64,000 bases of DNA from NCBI GenBank assembly GCA_020744425.1, contig JAGMUV010000013.1:1302001-1366000 (forward strand). The letters run 5' to 3'. This document shows, in pieces, positions 23,179-35,154 of this stretch; the stretch's first letter is position 1; every line of letters starts with the position of its first letter. Source of the stretch: Dactylonectria macrodidyma (taxonomy: Eukaryota > Ascomycota > Sordariomycetes > Hypocreales > Nectriaceae). Under the pieces are notes generated by a model. That model worked only from the letters and a program-made list of their open reading frames with translations. It ran no database searches and was not told where the DNA came from. A program made the translations under genes and the position numbers.

Positions 23179-24668
23179 TTTCGGTCTCTATTGAATCAAG
23201 AAACTCGCAAGGTTCGAAGATCAGAGGGCTAGTCGCATTGGACACGGTTGTGGAGGTAGCAATTCGGCTTTCGCTCGGTTGCAAAAGCAGCTGTTGGTGA
23301 AAGAGCAGCCTGGTCAGCGGTCAACCAGCCGGCATTGATTGATAAGAAAACTCCTGCGAAGCTGATATCCCTCCGAGCAACGTTGAAACAAGATCAACGG
23401 CACCCAAAGTTGTCGAGGGCGCTCGCGGTCGTCGGCGATCACCAATTGTCGTCGTTGATGCCGTCGTCGTTCGACAGCGGCCCGCATCGAAATTTCTTCG
23501 GAGCCCGATTAATCCTTTTCCGTCGACTGGCCCCTCGGTGGCTGCACCTGGGCCACACAGCCACAGGCCTGGCGCGTTTCTGTGGGGAGCAAGGTGTGGC
23601 GGAGGCTCCGTTTTGAGCGCGACGAGCCACATGGCCTGTGCCGCTCGCGCAACCAGACTCCCGAAGGCTGGGCCAATGGAAGTTGCGTTGCCCCGCGGTT
23701 GCCACTGTTGACTGTGGAGTTTTTGCGGAGGTACGTACCGATTTTTCCCTTCGCGCCGCTCCCGTCCGTCTCGCCTCTCCAGATCAGGTCGAACTCGCTC
23801 GCGTTTGTGCCCATCCCACTGTTCCCACATCCACATCTCATCACCCAGCCGCCCCTCCACCACATTTAGTTCGAGACCTGGCAACCTTCAACCTTCTTCT
23901 GTTGATACTCTCCCACTTCGTCTACTCATTACTGTTGTTCGTCTTTGTTCTGCAACCTGAACCTCATCGCGTTCACTACCCAAGTTACTTGCCTCTTGCC
24001 TCAACGTCTGCCAGTCATCAGACGCAAACTACCTCTTTTTTTTTTTCTCCCACAAATCATCGCGTGTCTACACGTCGAGACGGGTCCCGTCACGTCTCCC
24101 TTGGTCAGCGTCCAATCCTCTGCGGTTAGGTGGGACGTCACGCCTTGAATCCTGACGTAGCAACCGTCTTCGCGAGCCGCCGCGCGACACCAAAGGTACG
24201 TACCCAGCCGCGCCTGGTCCACTCCACGTCCCTCCCCTGCTCCGCTCCCTCAAAACACTTCCATCTTCCTCACTACCATACTCTTCAACATAAACACCTC
24301 GCCTCCGCCTGGTGCTTCCCATTGTCCTTGTCCCTCCGCAACCTCCTCCAAGACCTTGGCCACTCCTCTCTCGTGCTGGATCACTTCCCTCTTACTAACC
24401 CAGCCAGTTGTCCACGCCATCTATCTCTGCACAACATTCCGCTCGCGCTGTTGCGTCGACTACTCATCTATCTTTGAACCAGAGGTCAGTATCCGAATTC
24501 CTTTCTCGATTTGAGTGTCTCGGCACATTGGTCTCTACCATCTACCTACCCCTTCGTTCAATCAGCTTTCTTCCTTTATAGTCTCGTTCTCGACGCGTCA
24601 ACTGACTCCTTGCAGCACGGTCTCTGGCAATATTCAACCTAGTCAACAACACTACACACACATTGAAG
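23179..24668. other. Divergent promoter region of uL2m and cyclin B
   Basis: About 1.5 kb. The cyclin-side half is very rich in C and T on the plus strand, fitting a long leader. A GTCAGT at 24486 with an AG at 24567 could be a leader intron. No protein gene is supported. Confidence 0.45.
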
Positions 24669-26262
24669 ATGCCTCCCGTAAGTTGCATCTGACGCGATCT
24701 CTCGACGCGGCTCTGCCTTGAATCCACTCGGACTAACAAAATTATTAGGGCCGACCTGCTCGTTCACGTCTCGTCTCCAACGAGAACGACGAGAACAGTG
24801 GCACGACGCGTATGACTCGAGCCAAGGCTGCAGCCCTCAATGTCGATGAACTCGCAATGCCCTCCAAGGGTGCTCTGCAAACGAAGAAGTCAGCAGTCAA
24901 CAGCACAACTGCCGCTGGCCAGCGAAAACGCGCCGCATTGGGAGATGTCAGCAATGTTGGAAAGACCGATGGCGTCCAGGGAAAGAAGGGTGGCAAGCTA
25001 ATCTCCAAGGCTGCCCAGCCTACCGGTATCACAAAGAGCACAGGGCGTGCCACCTCCCGAACTGCTCTTACCAACAAGGACGCCAAGAAGCAGGAGACCA
25101 CCCGAGCCGGATCCGGATCTGGTACTATTAGTGCTGCGCAGAAGCGAAAGGCCGCAAGTGCTAAGGAGCGCCCCGCGGCTGACGAGAATGAGCCTGTCCA
25201 GAAGGAGCCCGTTGCAAAGCCAGTCTCAAAGCCCGTCCCTGCCGAGGTCGAGGTCAAGCCCCAACCAGACACCGAGGCCACCGAGTATCCTCCCGGTGTA
25301 AAGGACCTCGACAGTGAAGATCTTGAGGACCCTCTCATGGTTGCCGAGTATGCCAACGAGATTTTCGAGTATCTCCGCGACCTCGAGTGCAAATCCATTC
25401 CCAACCCTCAGTACATGTCCCACCAGGATGATTTGGAGTGGAAGACGCGTGGCATCCTTGTCGACTGGCTCATCGAGGTTCACACTCGTTTCCACCTTCT
25501 TCCCGAGACCCTCTTCTTGGCCGTCAACGTCATTGACCGCTTCCTCTCTGAGAAGGTCGTCCAGTTGGACCGCCTGCAGCTTGTCGGCATCACTGCCATG
25601 TTCATCGCCTCCAAGTACGAGGAGGTTCTCTCCCCTCACGTCGAGAACTTCAAGCGCATTGCCGATGATGGCTTCACCGAGGCCGAGATCCTGAGCGCCG
25701 AGCGATTTGTTCTGACCACCCTCAACTACGACCTCAGCTACCCCAACCCTATGAACTTCCTCCGCCGTGTCTCGAAGGCGGACAACTATGACATCCAGTC
25801 TCGCACTATCGGCAAATACCTGATGGAGATTAGCCTCCTCGACCACCGATTCATGGCCTACCGCCCCAGCCACATCGCCGCCGGTGCCATGTATTTGTCA
25901 CGTCTCATGCTTGACCGTGGCGAATGGGTATGTTTCTAAGACAACATGTGCCAAGCCAATTGACAAACTAACTCGTGTCCAGGACGAGACTCTCGCTTAC
26001 TATGCCGGCTACACTGAGGAGGAGGTTGAGCCTGTCGTTCAACTCATGGTTGACTATCTGGCTCGACCTGTCGTGCACGAGGCCTTCTTCAAGAAGTACG
26101 CTAGCAAGAAGTTCTTGAAGGGTAAGTCAAACAACCGCATGGTTGTTAATACCTCGCTAACTTTAATTGGTAGCTTCTTTCCTCGCTCGCCAGTGGGCCA
26201 AGTCCAATGCCGCTCTCTTTGGGATCACCGACATCAAGCTGACCCTGGACCAAATATCATGA
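24669..26262 (+). CDS. G2/mitotic B-type cyclin
   Basis: Exons 24669-24677, 24749-25927, 25983-26121 and 26174-26262 join to 471 residues. B-type cyclins bind CDK1 and drive entry into mitosis. The first exon holds only three codons (Met-Pro-Pro) before GTAAGT; the second opens with GRPARSRLVSNENDENSG. A destruction box of the form RxxLxxxxN (RAALGDVSN, near residues 64-72) lies in the basic, disordered N-terminal part. The cyclin box begins around residue 200 (YMSHQDDLEWKTRGILVDWL; VHTRFHLLPETLFLAVNVID), and the C-terminal cyclin fold follows in LNYDLSYPNPMNFLRR. The last junction reads KKFLKASFLARQWAKSN. It corresponds to the single nimE/CLB-type cyclin of filamentous fungi by resemblance. 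Confidence 0.93.
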
Positions 26263-27346
26263 ACGGGTTAAAGTGTCTGTTACTACGGCTCATCTTTTGG
26301 AGCATAAGTTCCAACAGGACAGGATACCAATGGCTGGCGGTTGGATTGATTGAACCGCAACCATTGTTTTACGACATTTAATACACCATCGACTCGGTCC
26401 ATCGTCTCGGATTACCATCAACCCTCTACGATCTTCCCAGGTAGAGGAGCACTCTCTGCAGAGCACTTATTCGCCCTTACCTCCGATTCACATTCGCACC
26501 GTTGGACTGAGGGAAATTCTGCGCCCAATATTGTCTGGTTACTTTGAATTTCCGAACATGCTTTTCTTCTCATACATGGCGCAAGGAGTCACTGGCGAAG
26601 GAAGTTTTTGGGCTTGGTTTAGCAGGTCGGAGTTGGCAGTGAAGGCGGCCCCTTCTCAGGTACGGTCGGAAGTAATGGAAGGCCGTGGGCCGCCAGTCTT
26701 GGGCTAATGATCGAAGCTGCGCTTCGAATCTGGTGGTCTGGAAGTGGAATCATAATCACTCGGCTTGGGATCTTGACACGGCCCTCGCGCATCTTGACTA
26801 AGGTCTTGGGGAGGGGCCGTGATAGAAAATTGTACATATACCATGATCGGATTACGGAGAGGGCCAAAGGGCACAAATGAACATTTTCACATAAAGTTTC
26901 TACCCACGGATATTTTTTTTTTTGGTTGTCAACAGCGATCCAGTTCTGCCGTTTTTTGTTGATATTCTGTCAATTTGGTTGCCTCTGGAGACGACGAGTT
27001 ATGCACGTACCCCGCCTAAAAATGAACACATTCGCTTCCTGTTGTGGTAAAGTTCATGTGGGGTCTTGCTGTGTTGGGGCGACTGCCCTGTGCTGCTATT
27101 GTTATCTTGACCATCAAGTCCAGATCCTTGATCCACTGCGAGGACATTCTTCACCGTCATACTCCACCCCCGTGGCATCTAAGACTCTTCAACTAGGCCA
27201 GGTTTATACATACCATCTCTACTAAAGCTCCCCTAGCGAATATCACATACTGGGCGAGGTGACTCGTGGTCTTGCAGTGCTCGTGGAACCTGCAGTTTCC
27301 CGTCGGGGCTAATTTCAACCGGCGACGGTTGAATATCTGTTTCAAG
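26263..27346. other. Intergenic region between cyclin B and TEX1
   Basis: The 3' region of the cyclin gene and the promoter of the THO-subunit gene; about 1.1 kb with no supported gene. Confidence 0.5.
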
Positions 27347-28657
27347 ATGGCGCCAGTCCTGAGAGCCAGGCAAAGCTTGTCAAAGGACAACTTCTCAAAC
27401 TACTTTGCGAATCTCCGAAGTCAACCATACAGCGATCCTAACAACTCGAGGGGTGCCAATCCTCACAGGTCGGTGATGGGGCGCCGTCTCTCCGGCGCAA
27501 GCGTCAGCCTAACTAACTGAATCACGATAGTCTACGTACAATCGCTTGGAACCCTCTAGGCACTCTAGTTGCAACGGGCTCCTCGGAGCGGATTCTCAGA
27601 GTCTGTGAGTACATTCTCATTTGTGAGAGTCTTGGGACGAGGAACTGAGCTCGACGATACAGGGAACCCTGAGAAGCCTCACATCAAATTTTCCACGGAG
27701 CTCAAGGGTCACACAGCTTCTGTCGAGAAGGTTGCTTTCAACCCCACAAAGGATGCGGAGCTGTGCAGCGTGAGCAGTGATGGAGTGGTCAAGTTCTGGG
27801 ACGTGCGGACGAAAGCATGCTTCAATGAGGTCAAGGGTCTTGGAGACGCCTTCACCCTCGTTTGGGCACCAGACGGGAACTCCCTCTTGGTAGGAAACAA
27901 GGTCAGTTTGTGCGGCCTTACAGCTTCGACTTTTTGCTAATTCAGATAATAAGGCGGACACCATCTTTGTCCTGTCGCCTACACAATCTACGCCCATCAG
28001 TTCTCATCAACAGTCGATTCAGACGAATCAGATTGCGTTCTGTTGGAGTGGCAAGAAGGTATTTGTGACTACGGCAGAAGGTCGCATCAGGATTCTGTCT
28101 TATCCGGAGTTTGAGCCCGTTCTGCACACCAATTACGGGGGCGAGTCGAAGGAATTTGAGCTGAACGGACACACGTCGTCATGCCTGACGGCAGAACTAC
28201 AGCCAACTGGGCGATATCTGGCCACTGGGGGCTCAGACTCCATCATTTCGCTGTGGGACACGACGGACTGGGTCTGCCCCAGAACGATTACCAGGATGGT
28301 CGGGCCAGTCAAGAGTCTCAGTGCGTACCTGGCCAGACGAGGCTTATATTGGCGGTTAGCTGACCATTGTTTACCAGGTTTCACGTTCGACGGCAGTTAC
28401 GTTGTCGGAGGAAGTGATGAAGGTGAGGCCCATTCCCCTCCGCTATTGGTTCGTAACATTGTACCCCTTGCTAATCTGTGCTCTCCCTTGTAGGATCTGG
28501 CCTTGAGATCTCTCATGCCGAGACGGGAGAACATGTGCACACATTCAAAACTGCGGGCTCATGCCCTGTGGTAGCTTGGGCACCAACACGATACTGTCTT
28601 GCTTATAGTGACCTGGGTGTTCTTCGGATTGTGGGAGTGGACGTTGATAGAAAGTAG
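27347..28657 (+). CDS. WD40 protein of the THO/TREX mRNA-export complex (TEX1/THOC3)
   Basis: Six exons, 27347-27468, 27531-27604, 27663-27901, 27954-28320, 28378-28422 and 28494-28657, join to 336 residues. THO couples transcription to mRNA processing and export; TEX1/THOC3 is its WD40 subunit. Repeat units appear in order: LRTIAWNPLGTLVATGSSER, VEKVAFNPTKDAELCSVSSD with GVVKFWDVRTKA, NQIAFCWSGKKVFVTTAEGR, LTAELQPTGRYLATGGSDSI with SLWDTTDWVC, and a last repeat split by two introns (KSLSFTFDGSYVVGGSDEGS). All five introns (52-71 nt) have GT-AG ends and restore frame inside WD repeats, which is strong support. The fifth exon is only 45 nt. Confidence 0.92.
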
Positions 28658-31212
28658 AGCTGAAAGGCATGTGGCAGAAGGTGTAATCCACGTTGTGTTG
28701 CCGTGTCTGGATGTTACAATCCATAGTTTGGGACGGCCTCATTAGCTCGAATAAGTATGTCTTTCGAGGCGTCTAAACAGTCATCCTGCAGGTCAAGTGA
28801 GGCCAATGTTGTAAAATCGAGGCCAACCAGTCCTTTACACCTTGGAGAGGAGGGTAGTATTGAACTGAGACCTAAAAGCATACTTGGGCGGTAACGACCG
28901 AGGTGTAGGGTGGGTGTCAGACGGGAGAACGCGATACCGACTTGGGTTGGATGGTCAAATGGTGTGTGAATGGGTGGGCGCTGCAGGGGGTCGGTGGTGA
29001 TCAGATTAATCCCGTCCACCTTACCAACCCGAGAAATGCGAGCGAATGGAGTCGTCACTGGTCTACGTATACGCCTCGAATATTCGTGTCGTTGTGTGAA
29101 GAAATGCGTTGAAATAATGTTGCCTAGAAGAAATGAGATGTCCTAGTGCATGCGAATACCATGCACGCCCTGGTCGTCGATTGATAGCTGGGGTGAATTG
29201 GGTGATCGTCGAGGATTGTGGCTGGGGATGGAGGGGCGGAGTCTAAAGTTAGAGCGGGCACGCGGCTATCCGGCTCATTCCTTCTGACCCTACCGTGTTT
29301 ATGACGATGGGACGGGTCTTGACACATATCGAAGAAACGTTGCGGTGGTTGAAAAGATGGAAATCCAAAGCGGCTTACCACTGGGAGTTTTTTGGTTGTA
29401 CGTATCAAAGATCTGGTTGCCGCTGAGATGCAGAGTGTCAGAGCGACAAGCCACAGGTGGTTGTTACCAGAATAGGCAATTGCCGAAGCCAGGGGCCATC
29501 GCGTCAGAGCTGTTGCTGTGGAGGAACGCGGAATGTCGGTATGACGATGCCTCAACTCACATGAGAAGGGTCAACGGCCTGCGTCTGGGGGTTCGTGACC
29601 AGCGAGAGGGGTGTTCTTGTGCGTCAGTAAGGGCACGGCACAGTCGGGAAACAAGACGAGGCGGTAGGGCTGAAGGGTCAAGGCAGAGAGGCCAACGCGC
29701 GGATCCATGTCCGGTGGTGGCCGAGGCGAGGCCTGTTTCGCAGAGGGGCCCCATGTTGTCGGCTCTGTCGTCTTATGTATGTGCTGGTTTAATATGTGCA
29801 AGGGGGCAATCGAACATGTGTCAAGTTTCCCGGAATAAAGGCATGTTGTTTGGTGGACCATATTATCGCCATGAATTAGCATAAACCTCCTTGCCTGCGG
29901 CTGTGTCTCCGGCACGGCCATGCCCCTGTCGCTCGCGTTTCTGGAGCCGCCCATGATTATCATTCGACCCGAGCGTCATGAACCAAGGCCCCCGGCTCTC
30001 GGGGTCTCGAGCGAAATTCAGGCCCGAGCGGTATTGATAGCAGAGCTCGAGAGCCTTATTGGCGACGAGGGGACTGTGGCAGTGCTATGCAATCGAAGTC
30101 GGCCAAAAGATCAAGGAGCTTCAGCCATTGTCGTCATCTACCACGGGAGCGTCTTCTGGCGTCTGATGTCTCGGCCGGGGCGGCCGCCCCCCGCATGCGC
30201 TGGACGGATAGGCACCGGGACGCCGCTGAAGGAGCAAAGCATGTTTGCATGCACTGTAATTGCCTGCATGGCGCCACCAAACGTGCAAATGTGAGACTTG
30301 GGGGCAAGCCATACTATGTACTGTGTGTCAGTCTCTGTATGAATGTGTGATGTTTACACGCGTATTCAATTCGACTACGTACGCAACGGAGCGCATGGTC
30401 TCTGGTCAGTGATGCCAAGGTAAGGTTCCAAGCTACTAGCATCTGGAGAAATGTTGGTACCATTTTCTGGGTTTTGTTGAGAGATGAATTAAGAAACAAT
30501 TACAAGGAACCTCCCGCTCGGATACGCGGGCGAAGGGGCACCACCGTGTCCTCAGTTGCGCGCCATACGGAGTCTGTCTGGCTTGGAGAGAGTATTAATA
30601 ATGCACTCTGGGTATGTTTCGGCCACCTAAAACCCCACCATTCTAGTCGGAAAACCCACCACCTGGTAGTGGAAGGATAGAACCCTGGTGCACTGACTTG
30701 GCTGATAACAGTGCTGAGACTGAGAAATACCAAGGCTAAAAGCTCAAGGCTAAAAGCTCAAGGCTCAAGGCTCAAGGCTCGAGGACATGGACGCTAGGCA
30801 GCCAGCGCATCGCGGCTACCCCCCCAAATCTTTGCTCCCAGTCTCCCGCCTAATTCTCCACTTGCACCACATCCCGTCGCATTTACTTGCACCCTGTCCC
30901 TCCTCTCTTTCAAACCTCCGCCCCCCCGATACCTCCACTCACGCTTCACGCCTCCTCGCCGTATCCGAATTCCTTATGCGCTGAAGCCTACTCCTGCTGT
31001 CGCTGCCTCATTGCCTGGCCTCGACGACTTCGCTGTTTCTCGATTTTCGCCTTTCGATCTATCCGACGTTGCCCGGAAGGAGCGGAACGCCCCTCCACTC
31101 CGTATAACGCCGTATTGATTTCGCACCGCTCTCGCGCGCTATCCCCACAGCGTCTTTCACGATATCTCGAACCTCGCCTCACCGACACCCTGCAAAAAAT
31201 CCACCCATCGCC
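28658..31212. other. Intergenic region of 2.5 kb
   Basis: No convincing gene. Minus-strand open frames at 28714-29058 (114 residues), 29124-29555 and 29557-29754 have no recognised features. A run of short GA- and CA-containing repeats precedes the Zn2Cys6 gene (30731-30779). The last 300 bases before the start at 31213 are C/T-rich, as in a leader. Confidence 0.4.
30731..30779. repeat. Nested tandem repeat (14-bp x2 followed by 7-bp x3)
   Basis: Two copies of CAAGGCTAAAAGCT are followed without a gap by three copies of CAAGGCT, the first half of the same unit. It lies about 430 bp upstream of the Zn2Cys6 regulator start. Confidence 0.9.
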
Positions 31213-34108
31213 ATGACGGGCTTGCCGGAGAATGGCACCGGCTCCGGGAGCCACGAGAGCCACAAACGACCCCGAAGTCCGAATGGTGACAGCGACGACG
31301 TTGGGCCCATCGCCCCAGACAACTCCAGCGTCCCGAAACCCAAACGACTAGCATGCATGATCTGCCGAAAACGCAAGCTCAAGTGCGATGGCATTCGCCC
31401 CAGCTGCAGCACTTGCTCCCGCTTAGGACACTCATGCGCCTACGATGAACAGCGAAGGAAGAGTGGTCCCAAGCGTGGCTATGTGAAAGCTCTCGAGGAG
31501 CGACTGAGTGCGCACTCTCCGTTCAACTGCCAAATTTCTCTTCCACTGACCCATGATGCAGAGCAAGTCGAGACCCTTTTGAAGACACAAGATCCTGTTC
31601 CTGCGAACAACGCACCAAAACCACTCAATACCGCCATCCCTAGCCGCCCGAGCCCTCAGGCCACAGCTGCCCCGAATCTGAGCATACCCAGTGCCCCGAT
31701 TGGCATGACGGGAGATCGCGACATGGACCGATGGAACTTCAATGGCGAATCGCCGCAGGCCGGCAACCTCGACGACTTCAACTTCAACGCCAGCATGGGC
31801 ATGAATATGAACGATGTTGGTGGCACCTTCACTTGGGAGATGATTGGCCTGGGGCTTGAGGAACCGCTGCCTCCCCAGGAGACAATTGATGAACTTCATC
31901 AAATCTACTTTGAAAAGGTCCATCCGTCGATTCCAATGATTCACAAGTATCGGTACTTGGCCGCCATGAACCTGTGCGTCGATTTGACCCTTCTATCTAA
32001 TGTATGTCTAGGGTCGTCAAATGTGCTGACCTGATATCACAGTGCTCCGAACCAACGGCCACCCGTCTGTCTGCGTTACGCCATGTGGACCTTTGCCTGC
32101 ACCATAACAGACAAGTACGCCGACCTGAAGGATCTATTCTACAGGAGGGCGCGCAAGTATGTCGAAGCCGATTACATCAAAGGCTACGGTGAACACATGA
32201 TCTCCATTGCCCATTGCCAGACCCACATTCTTCTCTCCTCATATGAGATGAAAATGATGTACTTCCCCAGAGCCTGGGTTAACACTGGTTCGGCGATTCG
32301 TCTGGCCCAGATGTAAGTGCTCTAATCCCTCACGCTCATCCCTTTTAAACTAATTGCCTCATTAGGACCGGCCTTCACCGATTAGACGGCACTGGACTGG
32401 ACGTCAAGCAATGTCTTGCACCCCCTAAAGACTGGACGGAACGTGAGGAGCGACGCAGGACGTTTTGGATGGCCTTCTGCCAGGACCGATATGCTAGCAT
32501 CGGCACTGGTTGGCCCATGACCATTGATGAGCGTGACATCATGACCAATCTGCCCGCTTCTGAGGAGGCCTATGATATGAGCCGACCAGAGCAAACCCAA
32601 TCTCTCAACGAATGCACAAGTCCGACGGGTGCAGGCAAGTTGTCGGCATTCGGTGGCATCGTGCTTATGGCTTGTCTATTCGGTCGAAACTTGGTCCACC
32701 TGCACCGTCCCGATGCCGATGACCTCGACCACGATCTCAACGGTCCATTCTGGAAACGCCACCGTCAGATGGACAATATTCTCCTCAACACTTCCCTTTG
32801 CCTACCCTCACACCTGAAGCTTCCCTCCGGGCTGGGGAACGCCAACATCGTCTTTACCAACATGAGCATTCACACATCCACAATTTGTCTCCATCAAGCC
32901 GCCATCTTCAAGGCCGAGAAAAACAAGCTCCCCGGATCTGTCAGCGCGGAGAGCAAGGTTCGGTGCATCACTGCTGCCAATGAGATTGCTAGCATAATGA
33001 GAATGATTTCCCACATGGATCTTTCGACTGTAAGAGCCTTATGTTTCAGGTTGATGGAGAGTTACTGACAGACATAGGTCAACCCATTTATATCTTTCTG
33101 CTTGTATGTTTCTGCACGAGTATTTGTGCAGTACCTCAAAAGCAGACCAGACGACAGCCAGACGGCGGACTCGTTGCGGTTTCTCCTCTCAGCAATGAAT
33201 GCGCTAAAACGAAGAAACCCTCTGACTGAGTCATTCCTGGTTCAGTTGGACGTTGATCTGGAGGCATTGTCATTGCGAATTCCAAAACTCAAAAACGCCT
33301 TCCCACGCAGTAGCGACAGTGTAAGTCAAACAAATTCTAGGTGTTGTTTTAGTGGTTGGCTTCTAACGGGACTCAGCCTGGACCAAGCACTTCAGGCCTC
33401 GGAGCACCAAAGGTTCCGCTTTGCGACAAACCTGAGGGCATGCGAGGCATCATGACCTATCGAAACGACTGTCTTTATATAAAAACGGCAGGAGACGACG
33501 GGAACGCGGCCACGGGGCCTGACATCGTGGAGCCTAACCGCGAGACGCAGGGCTTGAACAACTCTGGCACCAGTGGCTTTGGGTCACAGGTCTGGATATC
33601 ACACGACCAAACCCTCCCTATCCTTACGCCTAGTTCTGGGACAACATTCGACAAGAACGGGTCCGCGACTGGAGCAATGTCCGGCTTTGGGGACGCGAGC
33701 GGAGAGAGCCAAGAGATGTCGGGTTCACCAGATGCAGCACAGTCGAACCGGCCAACACCGAACTCGAGTACAGGTGGATCAGACCAACGCGTACACTTGG
33801 CTCCGGGACAGATGGGCGGATCAGGGCATAACTCATTCCAAGCGAGCCCAATCTCACCGAACCAAACATTAATGAACCCTGGCACACTCGATGGAACCAC
33901 TCAGGGGTTCTTTGGGGACTCTAATGGGTTCACCATGCAACCAACATTAACAGATCAGCAAGCATCGTTTGTGTTGCCCGAAGGGTGGGGAGATATTCAA
34001 GGCCAGACTGGGGTAACATCAGGGGGTGATGGCGTTTTGAGAGCATTGATGAACATGGGACCGATGGATGCAATGGATTTGTCATCTTGGGACTCGGGAA
34101 ATCAGTGA
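31213..34108 (+). CDS. Zn2Cys6 transcription factor with fungal-specific regulatory domain
   Basis: Six exons, 31213-31507, 31562-31973, 32043-32312, 32366-33029, 33078-33320 and 33377-34108, join to 871 residues. The DNA-binding binuclear cluster has cysteines at 48, 51, 58, 65, 68 and 75 (CMICRKRKLKC; CSTCSRLGHSC), followed by a basic linker and helix (RKSGPKRGYVKALEERLKQV). The fungal-specific domain covers roughly 230-540 (VHPSIPMIHKYRYLAAMNLA; ERRRTFWMAFCQDRYASIGT). The C-terminal ~245 residues are low in complexity (Gly, Ser, Thr, Asn, Gln), as in activation domains. The junction AAMNLAPNQRPPVCLRYAMW restores the domain. The target pathway cannot be read from the sequence. The first intron (54 nt) has no stop and keeps frame if retained. 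Confidence 0.9.
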
Positions 34109-35154
34109 ACAAAGAATCTAAGTGGAGTAATTTTATGGGTTTTAGGAGGATGAGAGACTGAAAGGATAACTTGGATCGGATGAAGGCTCTGGACTACCTG
34201 GGTAATGGAAAGACGAACTCGAATTGAGTTTGTGAGGACGGGCGTTTTGGAGTGAATCCGCTTGGATCACTCTGTATACTATCTGGGTCGGGAACTCTCA
34301 AGTAACGAGGCCATGGTGACGGGATGTCAGGCACCTATGAACAATACCCATCTGTCTAAACATGGAATCAATCACCTTCAAATTATTTATTTTTCTCTAA
34401 AGAAGAAAACCTGTGTCCTTTGCAAGGTGTTGTCACTCGGATGATGACGTTAACACGATGGCAAGAGGATTCTGTTTTCTTTTCATCTAAGGCTTCATCA
34501 TAACGACCTTACTACTTCTTTTACTACTCACACCCACCGTAATAGGAAAACCCACATGGAAGGCACAACGTTCGCCTTCTCCTTTCTTACCGTGTCGTCT
34601 TCTAGGAGGTTTAACTGTATAAATTAAGATTCTCATTCGAGGGAAAGCGCACTCCCCACCTACACCTGGAGACTTGCTGTTGATGACTGTGTCCCTATTT
34701 CGACCACGAAGGGATGTTTGATTTGCTGTTTCAAGTAGTCTAAATGATATGGAAGAGTTTGGTTTCTCGTGTAACACTTCCATTTCCACCCTGCATAAAG
34801 CCACAATACTGAAACCGACATGAAAGTGCCACCAAAGTGACACCATCGAAGCCAAGGACACGGATGATGTCAGCTCTGAAACCCAACCAATCAACCAAAA
34901 AGGAAGCAAAAGTCGCCCACCGATTTGTCTGCTGATAGGGTGGTCTGTGCGGTGGGTTGCCGCCTTGTCCCGGCGGCTTAAAACTGACGACATGCCTTGT
35001 AAAGCAGCAAGGGGACCGACGCTCTTAAAAGCAGCAGCACAAAAACCCACGCGCGCGACGCTTTCAAATCTCCCACACCCCCGAGTCGAGACGCATCAGG
35101 CACGGAGAACCGAATTGCTCGGACTGGACCCACTCGCTCCGGCTCCGGCTCCAC
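34109..35154. other. Intergenic region between the Zn2Cys6 gene and the GST-fusion gene
   Basis: About 1 kb. A 187-residue minus-strand open frame (34487-35050) has no conserved look. Taken as 3' region plus promoter. Confidence 0.45.

Noticed and set aside
23321..23884. 187-residue minus-strand frame upstream of the uL2m gene
   Set aside because: Arg/Gly/Pro-rich shadow in a divergent promoter, with equally long plus-strand frames.
29345..29884. 179-residue plus-strand open frame
   Set aside because: Arg/Gly-rich, with no conserved pattern and no leader or splice context.
34487..35050. 187-residue minus-strand frame
   Set aside because: Non-conserved composition in the spacer before the GST fusion; probably chance.
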